A model generated the notes under the pieces. That model was not told where the DNA came from. It ran no database searches and saw only the letters and a program-made list of their open reading frames with translations. Shown here piece after piece: positions 1 to 9,310 of a DNA stretch of 64,000 bases (position 1 is the first letter of the stretch; every line of letters starts with the position of its first letter). Location: IMG/VR virus record IMGVR_UViG_3300037963_003785, positions 7,665 to 71,664 of that record; one strand, written 5' to 3'. This DNA is from a virus. Both the position numbers and the translations under genes were made by a program.

Positions 1-2351
1 GGTGTCAAGAAAGCTAACATAGATGGTGTGGTAAATACCGTATTTATAGCACCAGTTAAAGCTGTACCATCACTCTGACCTAATTCATATCCAGCAAAAC
101 CTGGTACTCCAACTTCGTCTGTAGTTCCAACGTATTGTGTCATGTACCATTGTGTCAATTTAGACAATCTACTTGTCTTTGAAATTACGTTAAAATCAAG
201 GTTCAATGGGCTACTTATTGACTCATCATCAAGATAATCTTTTGCATCTGTATACTTTATTCCTGTTGTTTTAAGTACATTTACTCCAGCAATTTGTTTA
301 CTAAGTGGATTTTGTGGTAGTTCTAAATGTCTATCTATGTGTAAAAATGGAACAGAGGAACCGAGACTCAATGGATTATAAGTCCTTGTTTCTGGTCTTG
401 CATTTAGTAAATTTAATCCCACTTGTTTTGCTACAGATAAAACACCTTTTGGTGATAATATAAATTTACCTAATCTTATAGTGTCTTTTAAAGTTCTTGC
501 AACTTGAGTAACAATTCCACCACGTACTAATTCAATTGTAAGACCTTTGTGTGAAAAATTAATACCATTTATTTTATCCTTAATATACGGCATATCAAAA
601 CCAAATATTGCACTACCATCGACTGGTGCACCAAACTCACCAAAATCTCCATGTCTACCGAATGACAATGAAGTTGATTTTACCTTTGTTGTTCTAAATT
701 TATATTGTTCATCTATCTCATCACCTCTTGAACCCAACCCACCAGGTCTTCTTTCCAACTCATCGGTATCAGTTTGGTTTGTGTAGCTTCCAAATTGTGC
801 TTGAGCACTGGCATTAGAATAATGAGAATTACCCTTTTCCCATATTTGATTTATAGTGGCTTTATTCTGATTATATCCTAAAGTCAATGGAACTTGACCA
901 CTATCACCAAAGGACTCTAATTGACTTTGATATATTTCATCTCCACCGAGTAAGGATGAATTAAATTTAACCGTATCACCATATTTGTTTCCACCATTAA
1001 ATCCTGCATTACCAAACTTTGGTGAACTTGAACCACCTAATTGGTTCTCAATTGTAAAATTATTCGTTGTAATCCAACCTGAGTAATTACCAGGACCTGT
1101 ACTATTATTTGGTCTTGGTGTATTGTAAGAAATCATGGAAGATATACCACTATATGATTGTCCGAAAATATCTGTAAATGTCAAGTCACCCGTAAATGAT
1201 GTATCTACATCCCCAAACCTCGAATCCTTTGTTATTGGTGTTAGGACTCCATGAGTTATTGGAAGAGATGGAACTAAATTAGTGGTCGTGGTATAAGATG
1301 AGTCTCTACCTATAAAACTATAATTACTTGGTAAATTATATTGTTTTTTGACTTGATATGGTGCAGTAGATTGGAATTCAATTGAACCAAAGTTTGGTGA
1401 ATCATGAACTATTCTTAATAATGATGAATCACCCCTTGTAAAACTTTTAAATTCAGGAGTTGTTGGTTCTGTAGAATTAGGTATGTACATATTACTACGA
1501 TTAAATCCACTTTCTATTTCAGTTTGAAAATTATCAGCAGAAAATTGACTTGAATAATTAATCAAAGGTGTGGTGAAAAAATCACTACCATGTGCACCTA
1601 ATGATATCGGTGTATTATTAAAATTCTTATGTTCTACTTGAGGGCCTGTTGCCGTTATTTGTGGTAATTCATATGGTATAGCACTTATATGAACATCTGT
1701 ATTAAAGTTTGGTGAATCTTTTTGATATCTTGAAAGTATTGCACTACCCCTTGTAAAATCTTTAAACGTAGGTATTGATGGTTCAGTTGCATTTGGTATG
1801 TACATATTACCACGATTAAATCCACTTATATGAAATGAAGTATTGTAACTTGAGTGTAATTTTTCTGTAGTAGATTGTGTGTACACCTCACCAAGTTCTG
1901 TATTGAATTGTGAACCTATACGTTCATCATATCTATCCGTATTTATTTCAAATGCAGGAAAACCACCATAAGGACTTGTACTAAATACTTGGTCAATATT
2001 ATGTCTTAAGGTTGGTAATGTCAAATCGTTACCATTTACAAGTAAAGAATTTGTTTGATTTATTGTAAATCCTTCAGGTAATGTTCCTGGCCCCCAATTC
2101 TCAGATACTCCACTTAGAAAATTTACACCTTCTGGTGTTTGACCATTAAAAGTTAAATTAAGACCTTTGTTATTTGGATAGGTATAACTTAAACCATTTA
2201 TTCCAACAAATTGACTATTATTTTTATTATCAAAATTCTTAGTGAATCCTTGTGCATCAACATTTGGGATAAAATCAACTGCACCATCAACCTTGTCATA
2301 ATCTGTATATTTAAAGTTCGATAAATCTTTTGTTAAATCAACCAATGCCAT
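1..2351 (-). CDS. Large tail/baseplate-region structural protein (3' end outside window)
   Basis: An ATG at 2351, one base after the tape-measure stop, opens a frame that stays open for 783 codons to the window edge, so the C-terminus is missing. The product is rich in N, S, G and T, has no transmembrane segment and matches no family I recognise. It contains two related segments near residues 175-205 and 280-310 (GFNRGNMYIPNATEP and GFNRSNMYIPNSTEP, each followed by FK.FTRG), which look like a duplicated structural repeat of about 105 residues. Its place directly after the tape measure is where T4-like genomes carry baseplate hub or wedge genes, so a virion structural role is likely; the exact role is unknown. 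Confidence 0.75.
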   Translation of the reverse strand, partial: MALVDLTKDLSNFKYTDYDKVDGAVDFIPNVDAQGFTKNFDNKNNSQFVGINGLSYTYPNNKGLNLTFNGQTPEGVNFLSGVSENWGPGTLPEGFTINQTNSLLVNGNDLTLPTLRHNIDQVFSTSPYGGFPAFEINTDRYDERIGSQFNTELGEVYTQSTTEKLHSSYNTSFHISGFNRGNMYIPNATEPSIPTFKDFTRGSAILSRYQKDSPNFNTDVHISAIPYELPQITATGPQVEHKNFNNTPISLGAHGSDFFTTPLINYSSQFSADNFQTEIESGFNRSNMYIPNSTEPTTPEFKSFTRGDSSLLRIVHDSPNFGSIEFQSTAPYQVKKQYNLPSNYSFIGRDSSYTTTTNLVPSLPITHGVLTPITKDSRFGDVDTSFTGDLTFTDIFGQSYSGISSMISYNTPRPNNSTGPGNYSGWITTNNFTIENQLGGSSSPKFGNAGFNGGNKYGDTVKFNSSLLGGDEIYQSQLESFGDSGQVPLTLGYNQNKATINQIWEKGNSHYSNASAQAQFGSYTNQTDTDELERRPGGLGSRGDEIDEQYKFRTTKVKSTSLSFGRHGDFGEFGAPVDGSAIFGFDMPYIKDKINGINFSHKGLTIELVRGGIVTQVARTLKDTIRLGKFILSPKGVLSVAKQVGLNLLNARPETRTYNPLSLGSSVPFLHIDRHLELPQNPLSKQIAGVNVLKTTGIKYTDAKDYLDDESISSPLNLDFNVISKTSRLSKLTQWYMTQYVGTTDEVGVPGFAGYELGQSDGTALTGAINTVFTTPSMLAFLT

Positions 2352-2352
2352 A

Positions 2353-4662
2353 TTAATCCACCAATCCTTGTATAGAACTATCTACTTTTTTCATGTTTTT
2401 ATTTAACTCTTGTAATTGAAATAACATTTCAGCATCATTTACTCTTGTATTATCAGATTCAGTTGTTTGTAGTTGAATCAAGTCATCTAAATTATTTACA
2501 GGTGGTTGTGAGTTTGATTGAATAGATGCCTGTTCTTTGGCTATAGATACATCCCTTGCAACATTTATTGCATCAATTGCAAGAGATGCTGCCGTACCCT
2601 TACCAGGTATAGTTGATGCAGCACCACTCAATAATTCAAGTCCAGCTCCTTTAAAATCACCACCCATAGCTCTGTCAATTGCAAAACCTACTCCCAACAC
2701 AGCACCAATTAATGGTATTTTGGATAATACCCTTTTACCGAGACTTCTCTTTACTACTTGCTCAGTAATTTCTTCAGTAGCCTCTTTTTTTACTGTATTC
2801 TTGAGAGCCTGTTCAGCAACTTCTTTGGATACCTCTTTAGTTGCCATTTTAGCTCCACCCTCGACTACCTTTTTACCAGCTATTTTCGAAAATGCTTTAC
2901 TTGCCCCTTTTCCAACTACAAGAAGAGCTGCAGTTGTAGCTGCAGTACCAATCATATTACCTAAATCACTTCGTAAGAAAGCTCCTAACTTTAATAAAGT
3001 ACCACCAGCTAAATCATCACCTTTCAATACATCCGAAAGGTCAAGGGTTTGGGCTGCAATAGCATCCACAAGAGATTTTGTTTGTCTTGTAAAGTTTTCT
3101 GTCTCTTCGGTTTGACCTGGCATCTTACCACTAGCATCCGCTACTTGTCTACCACCAACCAATCTACTTAATTCACCTACATCGACACCAATCGATTCTG
3201 CCAATGCTCTTTTTGCAAATACATTCAGTTTTTCAAACTCTGCTCTACCACCAAGCTGTTTAACAACTGATTGAGTTGCACCCTCTATATCACCAGTAAA
3301 TGCTAACTCACGTGCCTTATTGAAGTTTAATTGTCTACCAATTAATAATGAGGCCTCTAATTCTTTTTCTATGGATGACTGAAAATCTAATAAACTATTT
3401 GATATCTTTGCAGTGGTACTTAGGGATACTCCTAATCTTCTTGCCTGTATTGCTGCACCCGCCAAGTTAGCACCACCATCTTTTGAAAACTCTGCAAACT
3501 CTGCCGTTGCATCAGCCAAATCTTTCATGACCATTGATGGTGCAACATTATTTAGTTCTGCTAACGTACCGACTGCTGTAACAACGTTTTGTGCAGTTTC
3601 TAATGAAGTACCACCTACAAGAGCAAACTCATTTACTAACTTAGCTGCCTCGTCATTTGCAATCCCAAACCTACCAGCAATAGCGGTTATATTGACTGCT
3701 GAGGCTGCTAGGTTTTCTGGTATAAAACCCAAGTCATCTACTAAAGCCACACCTACTTGTTGTATGTCTTCCAGACCTTTTCCAAATAGTTTTAAATCTA
3801 CGCCAGATTCCTTAAGTGACGAAGTAATAGATTTCATACTACCGACAATCTTATCTGCACTACCAAAACTAACACCAAGTGCATCTCTTGTCTCAACAAA
3901 TGGTGTTAATAATTTTGAAACCGTATCTACCAATTGTTTAGCAATTACTAAAGCAACACCTAATTTTGCAGTAAATCCTACTGCACCAGAACCCAAGACT
4001 TTGAACTTAGCAATCATTTCTTGAACACCTTGATTCATATTGTCGATGGTGTCTTCACCCTCTTTCATTGCATCCACCGCATCTTGTCCTAAATCTGCTT
4101 TTGCTTTTTCAAATCTAACAGCTTGTTTAAGAGTACCAACATATTGTTTTGCAAATTTAGAATTTACTCTTTGAGCCTCTACAAGTTTTTCTTCTAAATC
4201 TAATATTTGTGATGATGTTAATATTTCATCTCGACTTACTTGTAATAATTGTTCAGTAATATCAAGTTGTGCTAACTTACCTTTTGTTTCATTGGATACT
4301 GATTTCGTTCTACCAGCCGCTCGTTTAGCCTGTGCAGTTTCTACGTCAACAATTAACTTTCTTATAGCTAAACCATCACCTAATATCTTGGTCTCAGATG
4401 CAGCACCTTTTGCCAAGTCTTCAATAGTACCGAACCGTTCCCTTGCGTTCTTTGTCATCTCCTTTTCGACTTCGAGAATGGAACGTGCTGATTTTATATT
4501 TTCTTTAAGGTAATCTAATTGTTTTTGGTCGAATTGAGCATTCTGACGTTTAAGTTTTGCAATCTCATCAAATTGTTGTTTTATTTTTGTTGCAAATTCT
4601 ACATCTTTCGCTGAATAAGTACCATCCGCCTTTTTAGAAAATCCTTTAGGTTCTCTCGCCAT
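2353..4662 (-). CDS. Tail tape measure protein
   Basis: A 769-residue protein predicted to span the tail lumen and set tail length. Residues 1 to about 215 are charged and coiled-coil-like (many K, E, Q). A hydrophobic segment follows near 228-250. A long helical middle part of the TP901 core type comes next (ALVDDLGF, GGTSLETAQN), then two more hydrophobic stretches near 575-590 (TAATTAALLVVGKG) and 650-670 (IPLIGAVLGVGFAID), and a helical C-terminus. Alternation of coiled coil with membrane-like segments is typical of tape measures. At roughly 1.5 angstrom per residue the tail would be about 110-115 nm (inference). It follows the gp26-type chaperone gene, the usual position. Confidence 0.85.
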   Translation of the reverse strand: MAREPKGFSKKADGTYSAKDVEFATKIKQQFDEIAKLKRQNAQFDQKQLDYLKENIKSARSILEVEKEMTKNARERFGTIEDLAKGAASETKILGDGLAIRKLIVDVETAQAKRAAGRTKSVSNETKGKLAQLDITEQLLQVSRDEILTSSQILDLEEKLVEAQRVNSKFAKQYVGTLKQAVRFEKAKADLGQDAVDAMKEGEDTIDNMNQGVQEMIAKFKVLGSGAVGFTAKLGVALVIAKQLVDTVSKLLTPFVETRDALGVSFGSADKIVGSMKSITSSLKESGVDLKLFGKGLEDIQQVGVALVDDLGFIPENLAASAVNITAIAGRFGIANDEAAKLVNEFALVGGTSLETAQNVVTAVGTLAELNNVAPSMVMKDLADATAEFAEFSKDGGANLAGAAIQARRLGVSLSTTAKISNSLLDFQSSIEKELEASLLIGRQLNFNKARELAFTGDIEGATQSVVKQLGGRAEFEKLNVFAKRALAESIGVDVGELSRLVGGRQVADASGKMPGQTEETENFTRQTKSLVDAIAAQTLDLSDVLKGDDLAGGTLLKLGAFLRSDLGNMIGTAATTAALLVVGKGASKAFSKIAGKKVVEGGAKMATKEVSKEVAEQALKNTVKKEATEEITEQVVKRSLGKRVLSKIPLIGAVLGVGFAIDRAMGGDFKGAGLELLSGAASTIPGKGTAASLAIDAINVARDVSIAKEQASIQSNSQPPVNNLDDLIQLQTTESDNTRVNDAEMLFQLQELNKNMKKVDSSIQGLVD

Positions 4663-4687
4663 TGGCTAAGCTCCGAGTTGTACTTTA

Positions 4688-4912
4688 TTAAGGTAATGTT
4701 TTCATTATTCTGTCATACTCTGCGTCTGACATATTAGAACGAGTGGTCTTCTCAAGTTTATCGTAGGATTTAATGAAGTCTGCTAATGCATCCTTTACTT
4801 TTGGATTCTTTTTGATTTGTTGAACACTCTTAGCAAAGCGTTTTCTATTAGCCTTCTTTAAAGAGTTGGTTACTTTTTGTAAAAGTTTTTCTGCAAAGCC
4901 TTCATTTAACAT
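4688..4912 (-). CDS. Small basic protein between tail chaperone and tape measure
   Basis: A 74-residue lysine/arginine-rich helical protein (MLNEGFAEKLLQKVTNSLKK at the N-terminus) with no recognised family. The ATG at 4912 is preceded by GGAG at a suitable distance, and an ATATTTAT box lies 27 bases upstream of the start. Position between the frameshifted gp26-type gene and the tape measure suggests a tail-assembly role, but nothing in the sequence proves it. Confidence 0.65.
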   Translation of the reverse strand: MLNEGFAEKLLQKVTNSLKKANRKRFAKSVQQIKKNPKVKDALADFIKSYDKLEKTTRSNMSDAEYDRIMKTLP

Positions 4913-4939
4913 TGAGATTCTCCATAATTTTACTCATTA

Positions 4940-4947
4940 ATAAATAT
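4940..4947 (-). promoter_or_regulatory. ATATTTAT box upstream of 4688-4912
   Basis: Sense strand reads TTTATATTTATTAATG, 27 bases before the ATG at 4912. It is one of thirteen similar boxes in this window, all in the same orientation relative to the gene. Confidence 0.35.
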
Positions 4948-4955
4948 AAAGTAAC

Positions 4956-5189
4956 CTACTTTCTCGTGATGCCAGGACGGCTCACTTGTGATGTTTTAGA
5001 ACTTTTTTTACGGGCATCTTCGTATTGTTTTCTTTCTTCTTCATAAGCAGATGACATTTTCTGAATATAAAACTTACGTAGATATATGGGCATATTATAT
5101 ATCTCTGTAAAATTAAATCCACCCTTTCCGTAAAATATTAGGGTGAAAATCTGGTCATGAATGTAGGGTCTATCAGTTGCCCGAAGGCC
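4956..5189 (-). CDS. Frameshift extension of the gp26-type tail-assembly protein
   Basis: Seventy-seven codons are open in the +1 frame relative to the upstream gene and end at TAG 4956-4958. The product looks like real protein: RPYIHDQIFTLIFYGKGGF, EIYNMPIYLRKFYIQKM, then a charged tail with EEERKQYEDARKK. In this frame an in-frame TAA lies at 5205-5207 and there is no ATG, GTG or TTG start before the conserved part, so independent initiation is unlikely. The upstream gene reads TTC TTT TGG CCT TCG GGC AAC TGA here; a +1 slip of tRNA-Phe on TTTT (5190-5193) joins the frames to give a fusion of about 326 residues. This mirrors the G/GT tail-assembly chaperones of other tailed phages. The exact slip site is inferred. 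Confidence 0.7.
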   Translation of the reverse strand, partial: GLRATDRPYIHDQIFTLIFYGKGGFNFTEIYNMPIYLRKFYIQKMSSAYEEERKQYEDARKKSSKTSQVSRPGITRK

Positions 5190-5937
5190 AAAAGAACTCA
5201 GTAGTTATTGGGACAGAAACATCAATAGTATTACCCTCATCGGTTAAATACTCATACACTAAGTTAACATCAGGTGTGATACTTTGAGTGTATTTTCTAA
5301 AAGCCTTACTATCGAGGCTAAGAAATTCGTTATCAACAAATTTATTTATTGTCCCTCTCTTAGTATCTCCATCTACTGATAATATCATCTTTTTTAAACG
5401 TGTAGTTGTTTCTGGCAAAATACCAGTATCTTTGGATATTTTTGCTAACCCAGCTAACTCCGAGTCAATTTCCCTTTCGTCTGCTTGTGTTAGTAGTCTG
5501 AACGTTAATGTACGTTTTGAGTTTGGTAATTCAAATTCAAACTCGTTACCATCCTTATATTGTTTACTATCTATTTTCTTATCCCCAAGTTTAGTCAAGT
5601 CTACAACGACAGGATTCTCTTCTCCACTATCTGGATCCAGTACCGTTACGTTATAATCTTTCCCATATCCGAGAATACGAGTTGCAATCATAATTGCATT
5701 TTTGTCTCCAACCAATAAATCATCAATCTTGACTCCCTCTGTAACAATAACAGATTCAAGTAATTTATCAATCACCGTTCCCTTTTTAATAAGGTTAGGT
5801 GATGTCAAAATATCTTCTTCTTTGGCAGTCATATATTTGATATCTACTTTTCCACTTGATAGAGGACTATCTTTTGGATAAAGTAACCCTTTGGATGGCA
5901 GACTAACTTCCTCTGTAGGAAATTGGTATTCAGCCAT
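5173..5937 (-). CDS. 26: gp26-type baseplate hub / tail assembly protein
   Basis: A 254-residue protein of the T4 gp26-like baseplate family. It begins with PTEEVSLPSKGLLYP, the conserved opening of this family, followed by a helical part (EEDILTSPNLIKKGTVIDKLL) and a beta-rich part ending in TTEFFWPSGN. In T4 the gp26 and gp51 genes are adjacent and act in baseplate hub assembly. Here it lies directly upstream of an out-of-frame extension and the tape measure, the arrangement of G/GT tail-assembly chaperones. The short product (stop at 5173) would be the abundant form and the frameshifted product the minor form. Start ATG 5937 is preceded by AGGAG. Confidence 0.8.
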   Translation of the reverse strand: MAEYQFPTEEVSLPSKGLLYPKDSPLSSGKVDIKYMTAKEEDILTSPNLIKKGTVIDKLLESVIVTEGVKIDDLLVGDKNAIMIATRILGYGKDYNVTVLDPDSGEENPVVVDLTKLGDKKIDSKQYKDGNEFEFELPNSKRTLTFRLLTQADEREIDSELAGLAKISKDTGILPETTTRLKKMILSVDGDTKRGTINKFVDNEFLSLDSKAFRKYTQSITPDVNLVYEYLTDEGNTIDVSVPITTEFFWPSGN

Positions 5938-5972
5938 GTTTAACTCCTATTGTTTATAACTGATTAATAGAA

Positions 5973-6182
5973 CTATTTTTTTCCAAACTTCTCTGCTGCA
6001 GTAACACCCAATCCAACGACTGAAATGTACATGAAACAATCTAAGATTTTGTCTTTTACCTCAAATGCAGTAAAGGTGTCTGCACCCCAACTACAAATCA
6101 ACATAAAGAATGCGGCAAAACCGACAAATCTCTTACTTGATACTTTCGCATCACTTGAAAGCATTTCTCTCAAAAAACTCAT
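5973..6182 (-). CDS. Small two-helix membrane protein, holin-like
   Basis: A 69-residue protein with two predicted membrane helices, about residues 18-36 (FVGFAAFFMLICSW) and 48-63 (DCFMYISVVGLGV), and a lysine-rich C-terminus (EKFGKK). Size and topology fit a class II holin, but they also fit other small phage membrane proteins. It sits inside the tail gene run, between tube and gp26-type genes with 18-35 base gaps, rather than next to an endolysin; no endolysin was recognised in the window. The lysis assignment is therefore tentative. Confidence 0.6.
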   Translation of the reverse strand: MSFLREMLSSDAKVSSKRFVGFAAFFMLICSWGADTFTAFEVKDKILDCFMYISVVGLGVTAAEKFGKK

Positions 6183-6200
6183 AATTACTCCGTCTTTTAA

Positions 6201-6692
6201 TTAGAATTGTAATATTGCGTAATCGTATTGTATTGTCAAAGTAATGTCAGCTGGGTCTGTTGCATTAGCCCAATCTAAGTCATTGAAATTAGCGTTCTGT
6301 ATATAAGAACCTTTCAATGTCCATTCTTCAACTTTATCACCTACTGGCCCCAATACGTTAAAAGTAATGTCCTTTTTATAAAAATCTGAATATCCGTCTC
6401 TACCAGTAACAGACTCATGTGATAGTCTTACCCATTCCATAACTGCCTGAGCACCACTTGGAACAACAGGATCGTATAGAGAAATCTCAATAGGTTCCCA
6501 TGCACCTTTACCTTTAATATATCTTTTTATATTAATATGGTCTAATTCAATGGTTTCAAAATTAATAGTAGGCCTTGTAGCAGTTTTGATTAGATATGCT
6601 GGTATCCCCTCGATATACATGATGTACCGATTTTTAGTTTTCGGTTCAAACGGTGTGAACATTATTTCTGACGGGTCGAGTAAATCAGGCAT
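6201..6692 (-). CDS. 19: Tail tube protein (gp19-like)
   Basis: A 163-residue homologue of T4 gp19, which stacks as hexameric rings to form the inner tail tube. The length matches T4 gp19 (163 residues). Features of the family seen here are the N-terminal FEPKTKNRYIMYIEGIPAYL, the central VMEWVRLSHESVTGRDGY segment and the C-terminal ADITLTIQYDYAILQF. It follows the sheath gene, separated by a hairpin terminator and an ATATTTAT box, so it probably has its own promoter for high expression. Confidence 0.95.
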   Translation of the reverse strand: MPDLLDPSEIMFTPFEPKTKNRYIMYIEGIPAYLIKTATRPTINFETIELDHINIKRYIKGKGAWEPIEISLYDPVVPSGAQAVMEWVRLSHESVTGRDGYSDFYKKDITFNVLGPVGDKVEEWTLKGSYIQNANFNDLDWANATDPADITLTIQYDYAILQF

Positions 6693-6727
6693 TTTGTTTC
6701 TCCAAATAAAGTTTATTCAATTCATAT

Positions 6728-6735
6728 ATAAATAT
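6728..6735 (-). promoter_or_regulatory. ATATTTAT box upstream of tail tube gene
   Basis: Sense strand reads TTGATATTTATATATG, 35 bases before the tube start codon at 6692 and downstream of the sheath terminator. The position suits a promoter for the tube gene. Confidence 0.4.
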
Positions 6736-6807
6736 CAATTTTCCAAAAAAATAATCAAATTCGTAATTTAGTTTTTGTTGAAGTTTTATTGAAGTTTTTA
6801 ATATAAT

Positions 6808-6830
6808 GAAAAACCCCACCGAAGTGGGGC
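6808..6830 (-). terminator. Rho-independent terminator after tail sheath gene
   Basis: On the minus strand CCCCAC, a TTCG loop and GTGGGG form a six-pair GC stem (6814-6829) followed by TTTTTC. A UUCG tetraloop on a strong stem with a U tract is a textbook intrinsic terminator. It lies 34 bases past the sheath stop codon. Confidence 0.9.
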
Positions 6831-6863
6831 CTTTCTTATAAGTCAGCGTTTTATAAGTTAAAC

Positions 6864-9248
6864 TTATTCAGGAAATGCTGCTCCTGTTGGTAAGACTACG
6901 AAGTCCAACACAATGAACTCAGCGGTTCTTGTAGGTTGGATAAATATCTGACCAACTAACTGATTCCTATCAACAACATCTGGTGTGTTGTTAGAGTCAT
7001 CCATTACTACCTTGAATGCACTCAGACCACTATTAGCCTGAACACTTTCTAAGAATGGATTAACAATGTTAAGGAATCTATTCCTTGTAGCTGCTGTATT
7101 CTGTTCAAATACCAAGTATCTTGAAGATGAAGCAATGAACTTCTTAAGATTAATTAATAATCTACGTACATTGATTCTATCAAGAGCTGATGGTTTGGAC
7201 TGAAGTGTTTTTTGTCCGAAGACAACCACACCTTGAGCTGGGAATGAAGCTATTGGATTAACTCTACCCTCGTACAAGTCATCTCTCTCACTATGAGTTA
7301 ATCTTGTTTGAGCCATCGTTACACCAAGTTCTGTCAATAGACCTCGATTTAAACCAGCTGGTGCAAACCACTCAGCTGCCACACTATCATTGTTGGCTAA
7401 GACACCAGGAATTACCACATCAGGTGGTACGAAAAGTGACTTTTTCGCTCCTGTTAACTTAACCCACGGATAGTAGACTGCCGCATAGTTTGTATCCAAA
7501 CTCTTAATATCAAGTACTGCATTATCTACAGTTCTTGCTACTCTTGAACCATTGGTGACGTAAAAACAATCACCTCTTGCCTCTACTTTGGAAATAGCAT
7601 GATTTCCTACTTGTGGATGATATTCATAAATAATACCAGGTGTGACCACTAAGTTGACATCAAACTCATCAGGATTACTAATAGCATTTATAGCTCTTTT
7701 GTAAGCTACTGAACCACTAGCAGTGTTCGAAGAACAATCAAATCCTTGTTGGTTTGTTGCTGATATGTCACTACCAAGTTTCTTTGGTACTGCTGGATTA
7801 TCTCCATCAAATCCACCTTGTAATGGTACATTATATTTTCTTTGTTGAATATGTGAATTAGTCAAAGAAACTAATGTTGAACCATTTGCAAAAGTAGCAC
7901 CTAATGAGGATGCATCTGCATGTCCAAAGAAATCACCTAACGACATAGTCACGTTATTACCACTTCCACCTCCTGTTGGAATTGGTGCTAAGTATTCTTT
8001 ACTATCATCGTGGTCAAAGTCAAATCCATATGCTTTACCAGAATCAAACTCATTCCTTGCATCTAACTGACCAGATTTAAATGAAGCAGTAGGTACATTA
8101 TCAACGTTAGCGTTAGGTAATGATACTTTTCCAAATCCAAAAGGAACTAACTCAGGTGATAACGAACGTTCAAGTATTCCGTTGTTAATGTTTGAGATAT
8201 ATATGTTCTTTGATTTATTTGGATAATCTCCATTTACAGTCAATTTACCATTGGAATCGATTGTAATATCTTGGTCACCAATTTCTTTTACAAAGTAATT
8301 TGGTGCATCAGAATCAAGACTCAAGTTATTAAATCCTTCAATAAGGTCACCATCATTGTTTTGGCCTGGATTGTTTACCAAAACATTCAAAGAGAACGTT
8401 CCGTAATCACTACCAGGTACATCAGCTGCTGGTTTAATATTAGAGATTTGAATCTTGAAGTCATCGTTTACATTCGTTCCATGTGAACGTGTTTTGACTT
8501 TAAATAAATTAGCTGTTCCACCACTAATCTTCTGTGAAGTGATGAAAGGTGTTGCAGCCTGTGCATAGTCTTGTGAAAAGTTGTCCTCTCCTGTAGATGC
8601 GAATGAACCTGAACCATCAAGTAAATCAGTATCTCTCATGGTTCTAGCATAACTCTTGTATATGTATACTGGAGTACCAGCACCATTAGCAAGAGTCTGT
8701 GCTTGAGCATTATTAACAGAGCCAAATACATCTTCAATGAAGTTTGAACTACCTGAATCAAATGAGAAATTAATCACTTGAGCACCATGTGTGGATGAAG
8801 TTATTTCCAAGTTAGTATTAGACCAAGTATTGTCTCCAGCATTACTACCAGATAAACTTGCACTACCTTGTAAAGTTTGAGTTCCCTCTACTCCACCACG
8901 TGATGGTTTTAATATTGCTAATGTGTATTGATTTCCATTTGAACCTGAGACACCAAGAGCTATATAGTCATTGGTATACCCACCTATTCCAAGAACACGC
9001 ACAACAGTTACAGCACCAGCACCTCCTTGGAAGTACTTTTGTATTGTTAAAGGTGTATAAAATTTATCGTCTGGTTCACCAAATTCGGTTTTAAATTCGT
9101 CAAAAGAATTAAGTAGTGTTGGTACAAAAGCAGGCCCTTTTGCTGTTGGCCCGATTATTGCTGCACCAATGGCTCCTACACCGACTGGTAAAAACGATAA
9201 GTCTCTTTCACGAGTAAATACACCTGGCGATACGATACGTTCTGCCAT
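6864..9248 (-). CDS. 18: Contractile tail sheath protein (gp18-like)
   Basis: A 794-residue homologue of T4 gp18. The N-terminus IVSPGVFTRERDLSFLP and the following GAAIIGPTAKGPAF are the usual opening of phage sheath proteins. The C-terminal domain with HSERDDLYEGRVNPIASFP, SALDRINVRRLLINLKKFI and IFIQPTRTAEFIVLDFVVLP is the conserved domain that holds sheath rings together. The length is somewhat greater than T4 gp18 (659), the extra lying in the variable surface-exposed middle (about residues 100-500, rich in G, S, N). The gene has its own upstream box and a strong terminator after it, in keeping with a high-copy structural protein. Confidence 0.96.
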   Translation of the reverse strand: MAERIVSPGVFTRERDLSFLPVGVGAIGAAIIGPTAKGPAFVPTLLNSFDEFKTEFGEPDDKFYTPLTIQKYFQGGAGAVTVVRVLGIGGYTNDYIALGVSGSNGNQYTLAILKPSRGGVEGTQTLQGSASLSGSNAGDNTWSNTNLEITSSTHGAQVINFSFDSGSSNFIEDVFGSVNNAQAQTLANGAGTPVYIYKSYARTMRDTDLLDGSGSFASTGEDNFSQDYAQAATPFITSQKISGGTANLFKVKTRSHGTNVNDDFKIQISNIKPAADVPGSDYGTFSLNVLVNNPGQNNDGDLIEGFNNLSLDSDAPNYFVKEIGDQDITIDSNGKLTVNGDYPNKSKNIYISNINNGILERSLSPELVPFGFGKVSLPNANVDNVPTASFKSGQLDARNEFDSGKAYGFDFDHDDSKEYLAPIPTGGGSGNNVTMSLGDFFGHADASSLGATFANGSTLVSLTNSHIQQRKYNVPLQGGFDGDNPAVPKKLGSDISATNQQGFDCSSNTASGSVAYKRAINAISNPDEFDVNLVVTPGIIYEYHPQVGNHAISKVEARGDCFYVTNGSRVARTVDNAVLDIKSLDTNYAAVYYPWVKLTGAKKSLFVPPDVVIPGVLANNDSVAAEWFAPAGLNRGLLTELGVTMAQTRLTHSERDDLYEGRVNPIASFPAQGVVVFGQKTLQSKPSALDRINVRRLLINLKKFIASSSRYLVFEQNTAATRNRFLNIVNPFLESVQANSGLSAFKVVMDDSNNTPDVVDRNQLVGQIFIQPTRTAEFIVLDFVVLPTGAAFPE

Positions 9249-9300
9249 GTTATTTTCTCCTTTAAGGGTTTATTATGTGAGAAGTGTTTTTAAGTTGAAT

Positions 9301-9308
9301 ATAAATAT
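9301..9308 (-). promoter_or_regulatory. ATATTTAT box upstream of tail sheath gene
   Basis: Sense strand reads TTTGATATTTATATTC, 52 bases before the sheath ATG at 9248. It is just downstream of a weak AT-rich hairpin. Confidence 0.4.
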
Positions 9309-9310
9309 CA

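Noticed and set aside
2537-4024. Plus-strand frames of 192 and 203 codons opposite the tape measure
   Set aside because: Shadows of a long minus-strand gene with coherent tape-measure features; no promoter, start signal or protein-like motif on the plus strand.
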